A DNA stretch of 49,595 bases, from contig JAFGLH010000060.1 in the NCBI GenBank assembly GCA_016928165.1, positions 1-49,595 on the forward strand. The letters run 5' to 3'. The position numbers were made by a program, and so were the translations under genes. Source of the stretch: Pirellulales bacterium. Its GTDB lineage: Bacteria > Planctomycetota > Planctomycetia > Pirellulales > Thermoguttaceae. The notes under the pieces were generated by a model that saw nothing but the letters and a program-made list of their open reading frames with translations, was not told where the DNA came from and made no database searches. How positions within the stretch are numbered: the first letter of the stretch is position 1; each line of letters opens with the position of its first letter. This document shows, piece after piece, positions 46,075 to 49,595 of this stretch.

Positions 46075-47544
46075 GTGACCAAGGACGATAGGGAGATCGT
46101 GTCGGCTTTGCGAACTTCGCTGACCGGCAAGGTCGGGCAAGATCGATTCGACTTGTGGTTCGGCGCGGCGACGCGGCTGGACTTTGACGGCCGCACGCTG
46201 CGGATCGGCGCGCCCAACCCGTTTTTCTTGGAGTGGATCCGCGCGAACTTCCGCCGTCCGATCGAGCATACGTGCCGCGAATTGCTCGGCAAGTGTCCGG
46301 CGTTGGAATTTCATCTCGTCGACGGCGGCGAGGCCCAATCATCCCCGGCTGGGGAAAACGAATCCCGGCCGCCGGAAAATATGGCCCGGCCGCCGGAAAA
46401 TGTGGCCCAGCCGTCCTCGGCTGTGAGTCCTTCGGCCGCGCCAACACGCGGCCGAGAGGGGCGTTGCCGCGCGGACGCAAATCAACCGAACCGCCGCGAC
46501 GAATCGCGGCATCGATTCGCCAGCCTGGACGCCTTCGTCGTCGGCGAGACCAACCGGCTGGCCGTCGCTTCGGCGCGGATGGTCGTCAACCGTCCGGGGC
46601 GGTTGACGCCGCTGTTGTTCCACGGCCCGACCAGCGTGGGCAAGACCCATTTGCTGGAAGGCATCTGGTCGGCGGTGCGGAAGTCGCACGATCGGTCCTC
46701 GGTCCTCTATCTTACCGCCGAGCAGTTCACCAGCTACTTTCTCGATGCCCTTCGCGGCAGCGGGCTGCCCAGCTTCCGCCGCAAGTACCGGGGCGTCGGC
46801 TTATTGATCCTCGACGATCTTCAATTTTTCGTCGGCAAGCGTGCCACGCAGGTCGAATTGCTGCACACGATCGACGGCTTCTTGCGCGAGGGGCGTCAGT
46901 TGGTTTTCGCGGCCGACCGCTCTCCCGCCGAGTTGGCCGAACTAGGCCCCGAGCTGACCACCCGGCTTTCCAGCGGGCTGGTCTGCCGGATCGATCCGCC
47001 CGACTACGCAACCCGGCTGGGGATCGTCGCCCAAATGGCCCGGCGGATGAAGATCGACGTGCCGGGAGAGGTCCAACAGTACGTCGCCGCGCGGCTGACC
47101 AGCCACGCCCGCGAGCTTTCCGGCGCCCTATGCCGCTTGCAGGCGACCGCCGAGGCCATCGACCGGCCGATCTCGATGGAAATGGCCCCGGAGGCGCTAA
47201 CCGATCTGGTCCGCAACAGCACCCGCGCGGTGCGTTTGCCCGACATCGAAAAGGCCGTCTGCGAGGTGTTTGGGCTTGACGCGTCGAGTCTCCAATCGGG
47301 GAGCAAAGGCAAGCGCATCAGCCATCCGCGAATGTTGGCGATGTGGCTTGCCCGCAAACATACCCGCGCCGCCTTGAGCGAGATAGGCCACTATTTCGGC
47401 CGCCGCAGCCACAGCACGGTGGTCTCGGCGCAGAAGCGAGTGGACGCATGGATGGCGTCCGGCGCGCCGTTGGATTTGGCCGAGCGCCGCTGGCCGGTCG
47501 ACGACGCCATCCGTCAGGTCGAGAGCCGCCTGGCGGCCGGATGA
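46075..47544 (+). CDS. dnaA: Chromosomal replication initiator DnaA
   Basis: About 489 residues. Domain I starts TKDDREIVSALRTSL and includes VGQDRFDLWFG. The linker (about residues 86-142) is low complexity and built partly from repeat DNA, including two 21-base units. The AAA+ domain has Walker A GPTSVGKT at 184-191, Walker B LLILDDLQFF and FAADRSPAEL. The C-terminal DNA-binding domain IV contains IGHYFGRRSHSTVVSAQKRV. I chose GTG 46075 since AAGGAAG lies 8 bases upstream and the promoter leaves only 10 bases before the in-frame TTG at 46033. dnaN is not next to it. It binds origin boxes to start replication. Confidence 0.92.
   Translation: MTKDDREIVSALRTSLTGKVGQDRFDLWFGAATRLDFDGRTLRIGAPNPFFLEWIRANFRRPIEHTCRELLGKCPALEFHLVDGGEAQSSPAGENESRPPENMARPPENVAQPSSAVSPSAAPTRGREGRCRADANQPNRRDESRHRFASLDAFVVGETNRLAVASARMVVNRPGRLTPLLFHGPTSVGKTHLLEGIWSAVRKSHDRSSVLYLTAEQFTSYFLDALRGSGLPSFRRKYRGVGLLILDDLQFFVGKRATQVELLHTIDGFLREGRQLVFAADRSPAELAELGPELTTRLSSGLVCRIDPPDYATRLGIVAQMARRMKIDVPGEVQQYVAARLTSHARELSGALCRLQATAEAIDRPISMEMAPEALTDLVRNSTRAVRLPDIEKAVCEVFGLDASSLQSGSKGKRISHPRMLAMWLARKHTRAALSEIGHYFGRRSHSTVVSAQKRVDAWMASGAPLDLAERRWPVDDAIRQVESRLAAG
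46364..46405 (+). repeat. 21-base tandem repeat (x2) in the dnaA linker
   Basis: CCCGGCCGCCGGAAAATATG G and the same unit with GTGG. It encodes RPPENMA and RPPENVA. Confidence 0.8.
46404..46470. repeat. GGCCGCCCTCGGCTG-type element in dnaA linker
   Basis: CCCAGCCGTCCTCGGCTGTG (about 46406-46425) and CGCGGCCGAGAGGGGCG further on pair in part and resemble the arms at 6771-6845. The copy is read in frame. Confidence 0.5.
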
Positions 47545-47548
47545 TAAT

Positions 47549-47619
47549 GTTGGGGTGGCAGTTAGAGTTATGTTGGGGTGGCAGTTTAACTGCCATCACA
47601 ACCGCTGTGTCACCCCAAC
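47549..47619. repeat. Family-A repeat cluster after dnaA
   Basis: Three half-sites: GTTGGGGTGGCAGTT at 47549, a full GTTGGGGTGGCAGTTTAACT then GCCATCACAAC at 47572-47602, and GTCACCCCAAC at the right end. Confidence 0.8.
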
Positions 47620-47687
47620 GAATTGCTGTTGGTCAACAAAACTTCAAATTTCCATTTTAATCCCCCCGCTCCCCCTCTTTAGAATGT

Positions 47688-47734
47688 GAGTTCGGGATAA
47701 GCAAAGTGAGGATTTAGTTTCTTATCCGGAACTC
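47688..47734. other. Inverted repeat next to MITE-like copy 2
   Basis: GAGTTCGGGATAAG (47688-47701) and CTTATCCGGAACTC (47721-47734) pair at 13 of 14 positions around a 19-base loop. It ends 7 bases before the element at 47742. Confidence 0.6.
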
Positions 47735-47741
47735 AGGATAT

Positions 47742-47913
47742 AACTGGCTTTTTGCAAATTTGTCCCCTCTCTCTTTAGGAGAGGGGTCGGGGATGAGGGC
47801 GTGGGGGAATCGCGCAAACAAGTCAAGCAAGGCGTTTTAAGGTTGCAAGCCCTCACCCCAACCATCTTCCAAATGGAGAGGGAACTTTCGTTTTCGAGTT
47901 TGCAAAAGTTTCT
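47742..47913. repeat. MITE-like inverted-repeat element, copy 2
   Basis: Starts AACTGGCTTTTTGCAAATTT and ends TTTGCAAAAGTTTCTTG. It carries CCCCTCTCTCTTTAGGAGAG and the reverse-oriented arm near 47850-47880, with the same middle as copy 1 (GGGGGAATCGCGCAAACAAG). It is more degenerate than copy 1. Confidence 0.7.
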
Positions 47914-47918
47914 TGTGC

Positions 47919-48911
47919 CTACATTTCCCCGGCCACCACCGCGTAGGCCGAGACCTCGTGCTTCGTCTCGGACCGGTCGGTCTCGATGCGGATCGTGTCG
48001 GCCACCTTGCCCGGCCGTTGGCCGGCGCGGAACGTCACTGGGATCAGGTGCAGCTTTTTCGGCTCGGCGGCGGACGACGTGTCGAATTGGAAGGATTCGT
48101 CGCCGCATGAGACGTTGAGGACGCGAAAGGGCGTTTTGCCCGTGACGACAAGTTGCTTCGTGGTCGTCTGCCCCGGCTGGACCACGCCAATGAAAAGCAA
48201 GCTTGGGCTGACCGTGACGCCGGGCAAGATTCGCCCTTCGACCAAGACGGGGATCTCCTTGCCTTGTTGGTCGTTGGTGAGCAACAGCAGCCGATCGTTG
48301 AGATACCCGGCCGGGGCGTCTTCGTCCAGGTGTACTTTTACTTCGTAAGCGACCTGTCCATGATAGCGGCCCTTCTCCACCACTTGCGCGGAAATATGCG
48401 GATTGGAACTCTTTACGCCCACGATCCGCCAACTGTCGTCGCCGACGTGTTTGACCGAGAGGTCCCAATTCACCTCCCTGCCCTGGTCGATCGACCCTAG
48501 TTCCACGCTCCCCGGCGTGACCGAGACGTCGCCGCGAATGAATCCGCGGACGTGCAGTTGCACCTCGGCGGGGAAGGGCCGGTCGATCACCACGGTGATC
48601 GTCGCACCGCGGCGGCCGAGAAACGAGTCGGTGTTGAATTGGGCGACGATCGCTCCTCGCTCGTATGTCTTCAAGGAGGGATTTTCCACCCGCACGCCCG
48701 TGCAACTGCAACTCGTATAAACGTTTGCAACGTGGAGGTCTTCGAGATAGATATTCTCGAAGACGAACTTGTATTCGGCCTTCGCCCCTTGGGCCACGGC
48801 GCCGAAGTCGTGTTCGGTCGTCTTGAATAACTTCCTCGCCCACTCCTGGCCGAAGCAATTAGAACATGCAAGCAGAATAACGATCCCCGCCAGGCCGATC
48901 TTGCGCGACAT
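47919..48911 (-). CDS. DUF1573 exported protein
   Basis: A 330-residue protein with a signal peptide (IGLAGIVILLACSNCFGQ). The DUF1573 domain is at about residues 30-130: EHDFGAVAQGAKAEYKFVFE and TSCSCTGVRVENPSLK. The Cys pair CSC may bind a metal or form a disulfide. Two further Ig-like beta domains follow (GSVELGSIDQGREVNWDLSV, PSLLFIGVVQPGQTTTKQLV). The family is abundant in planctomycetes and Bacteroidetes and has no established role. It probably acts in the periplasm. A well-formed promoter lies upstream and the gene is probably monocistronic. Confidence 0.88.
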   Translation of the reverse strand: MSRKIGLAGIVILLACSNCFGQEWARKLFKTTEHDFGAVAQGAKAEYKFVFENIYLEDLHVANVYTSCSCTGVRVENPSLKTYERGAIVAQFNTDSFLGRRGATITVVIDRPFPAEVQLHVRGFIRGDVSVTPGSVELGSIDQGREVNWDLSVKHVGDDSWRIVGVKSSNPHISAQVVEKGRYHGQVAYEVKVHLDEDAPAGYLNDRLLLLTNDQQGKEIPVLVEGRILPGVTVSPSLLFIGVVQPGQTTTKQLVVTGKTPFRVLNVSCGDESFQFDTSSAAEPKKLHLIPVTFRAGQRPGKVADTIRIETDRSETKHEVSAYAVVAGEM

Positions 48912-48956
48912 TGCTGCTGGCTCCCTAAATCCAAATTGCGTATCAAGTTTCGCAAA

Positions 48957-48985
48957 AATCTAGGTTTTTCGGCCCGCTGTGTCAA
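48957..48985 (-). promoter_or_regulatory. Putative sigma-70 promoter of the DUF1573 gene
   Basis: On the minus strand TTGACA (48985-48980), 17 bases, then TAGATT (48962-48957), about 46 bases before the ATG at 48911. Confidence 0.55.
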
Positions 48986-49023
48986 CTTCGGTATTTAGAG
49001 CATTTTTTCCTGACAGTGTAAGC

Positions 49024-49054
49024 GTTGGGGTGACAGTTCAACGGCCACCCCAAC
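49024..49054. repeat. Family-A palindrome
   Basis: GTTGGGGTGACAGTTC then AACGGCCACCCCAAC. It lies in the divergent gap 48912-49278, where no gene is seen. Confidence 0.8.
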
Positions 49055-49179
49055 ATTGCCTCCATTTTTCGGTAATCGAGTCGTATGCCACTGCAATAGA
49101 GGCGGGCGAAAAAGCCACGCTCGGGAGGGGTGCCCGATCCGTCGCACCATTTTTTCGACAAACCACGCCCGCGGCCGCA

Positions 49180-49209
49180 TTGCCAAAACGCCGATCTGTT
49201 CGTTAATAT
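49180..49209 (+). promoter_or_regulatory. Putative ffh promoter
   Basis: TTGCCA (49180-49185), 18 bases and TAATAT (49204-49209), about 70 bases before ffh. Confidence 0.3.
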
Positions 49210-49227
49210 ATGGGATTACAGTTTTAA

Positions 49228-49253
49228 TGCCCCCTTCTCAAAGGGAGGGGGCA
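49228..49253 (+). promoter_or_regulatory. Hairpin in the ffh leader, possible attenuator
   Basis: TGCCCCCTTCTC then AAAGGGAGGGGGCA form a stem of about 10 bases. CTTTTTG follows nine bases later. It is related to family-B arms by sequence, so it could be another repeat copy rather than a regulator. Confidence 0.35.
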
Positions 49254-49278
49254 AGCGGCCTTTTTGTGCGCGGAAACC

Positions 49279-49595
49279 ATGTTCGAGTCGCTCCAAGAAA
49301 ACCTCGGTTCGGCCCTCAAGACGCTGCGGGGACGCGGCAGGCTCACCGAGTCGAACATGCGCGACGGGTTGCGGCTCGTGCAACGCGCGCTGCTCGAGGC
49401 CGACGTCAGCCTGCCGGTCGTCAAGGACTTCATGGAACGGGTGGGCGAGCAGGCCGTCGGCGAACGAGTGCTCAAGTCGCTCGATCCGACCCAGCATTTG
49501 ATCGGCATCGTCGGCCGCGAACTGGTTGAACTAATGGGGCCGGTCGACCATTCGTTGCATCTCCGCGGCGACGTCTCGGTGTTGATGCTCTGCGG
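49279..49595 (+). CDS. ffh: Signal recognition particle protein Ffh, partial
   Basis: The first 105 residues are present and the gene runs off the right edge. The N-domain begins MFESLQENLGSALKTLRGRG and continues RDGLRLVQRALLEADVSLPV, standard for Ffh/SRP54, and VSVLMLCG leads into the G1 loop just at the window end. The complete protein would be a GTPase that binds signal peptides and SRP RNA and targets membrane proteins. GGAAA lies four bases before the ATG. A leader hairpin is upstream. Confidence 0.92.
   Translation, partial: MFESLQENLGSALKTLRGRGRLTESNMRDGLRLVQRALLEADVSLPVVKDFMERVGEQAVGERVLKSLDPTQHLIGIVGRELVELMGPVDHSLHLRGDVSVLMLC

Overview
The window is a GC-rich bacterial chromosome segment that most likely comes from a planctomycete, probably of the Pirellulales type. 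This is an inference. It rests on two DUF1559 pseudopilin-like proteins with the H-x9-DG motif, an ECF sigma factor translationally coupled to a FecR-type protein, a PEP-CTERM protein, a DUF1573 protein, a DUF6798-like membrane protein, a conserved small lipoprotein beside pyrD, and a full set of outer-membrane genes (ompH/skp, lpxC, lpxA, bamA). No rRNA, tRNA, CRISPR array or transposase gene was seen.

Layout. 1-1486: sigma factor and FecR-like protein (minus; FecR runs off the left edge). 1931-5578: an envelope operon ompH-lpxC-lpxA-Gfo/Idh/MocA oxidoreductase. 5575-8318: a minus operon of small membrane protein, DUF6798-like membrane protein and HAD phosphatase. 8574-11724: xylulokinase divergent from a solute-binding lipoprotein. 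12107-15780: apt, then bamA convergent with it. 16441-19065: HU, a small lipoprotein, pyrD and trpS. 19172-20054: an orphan VapB-like antitoxin followed by a Phd/PIN toxin-antitoxin pair. 20228-24177: DUF1559, acpS and a hybrid histidine kinase. 24546-35410: topA, a SurA/PpiD-like anchored protein, a FlgI-like/HEAT lipoprotein and smc. 35480-40628: a polyphosphate operon CHAD-ppx-small membrane protein-ppk1. 41016-45685: an 88-residue protein, msrA, a 147-residue unknown, DUF4405, DUF1559, PEP-CTERM and a small unknown. 46075-47544: dnaA. 47919-48911: DUF1573. 49279 to the right edge: ffh, partial.

The most unusual property of the window is its load of short dispersed repeats. At least five palindromic or hairpin families recur: a GTTGGGGTGGCAGTT/AACTGCCACCCCAAC palindrome at seven loci; a CCCTCTCCC/GGGAGAGGG hairpin that in three places forms a MITE-like element of about 170 bp; a GTAGGG(T/C)GCGTGC palindrome; a GTAGGTCAGG/CCTGAC palindrome; and a GGCCGCCCTCGGCTG element. 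Simple-sequence tracts accompany them. Several copies lie in frame inside genes (FecR-like, DUF6798-like, solute-binding protein, dnaA linker). Others supply or abut the stop codons of pyrD, trpS, acpS, the histidine kinase, ppk1 and xylB. Repetitive leaders without a Shine-Dalgarno sequence precede apt, trpS, acpS and the oxidoreductase.

Other points of interest are the FlgI-like domain fused to HEAT-like repeats with no flagellar genes nearby, the four-gene polyphosphate operon, and the oxidoreductase beside lpxA, which could be a GnnA-type lipid A enzyme. All functional calls come from reading the sequence and recalled family knowledge; no database search was run.
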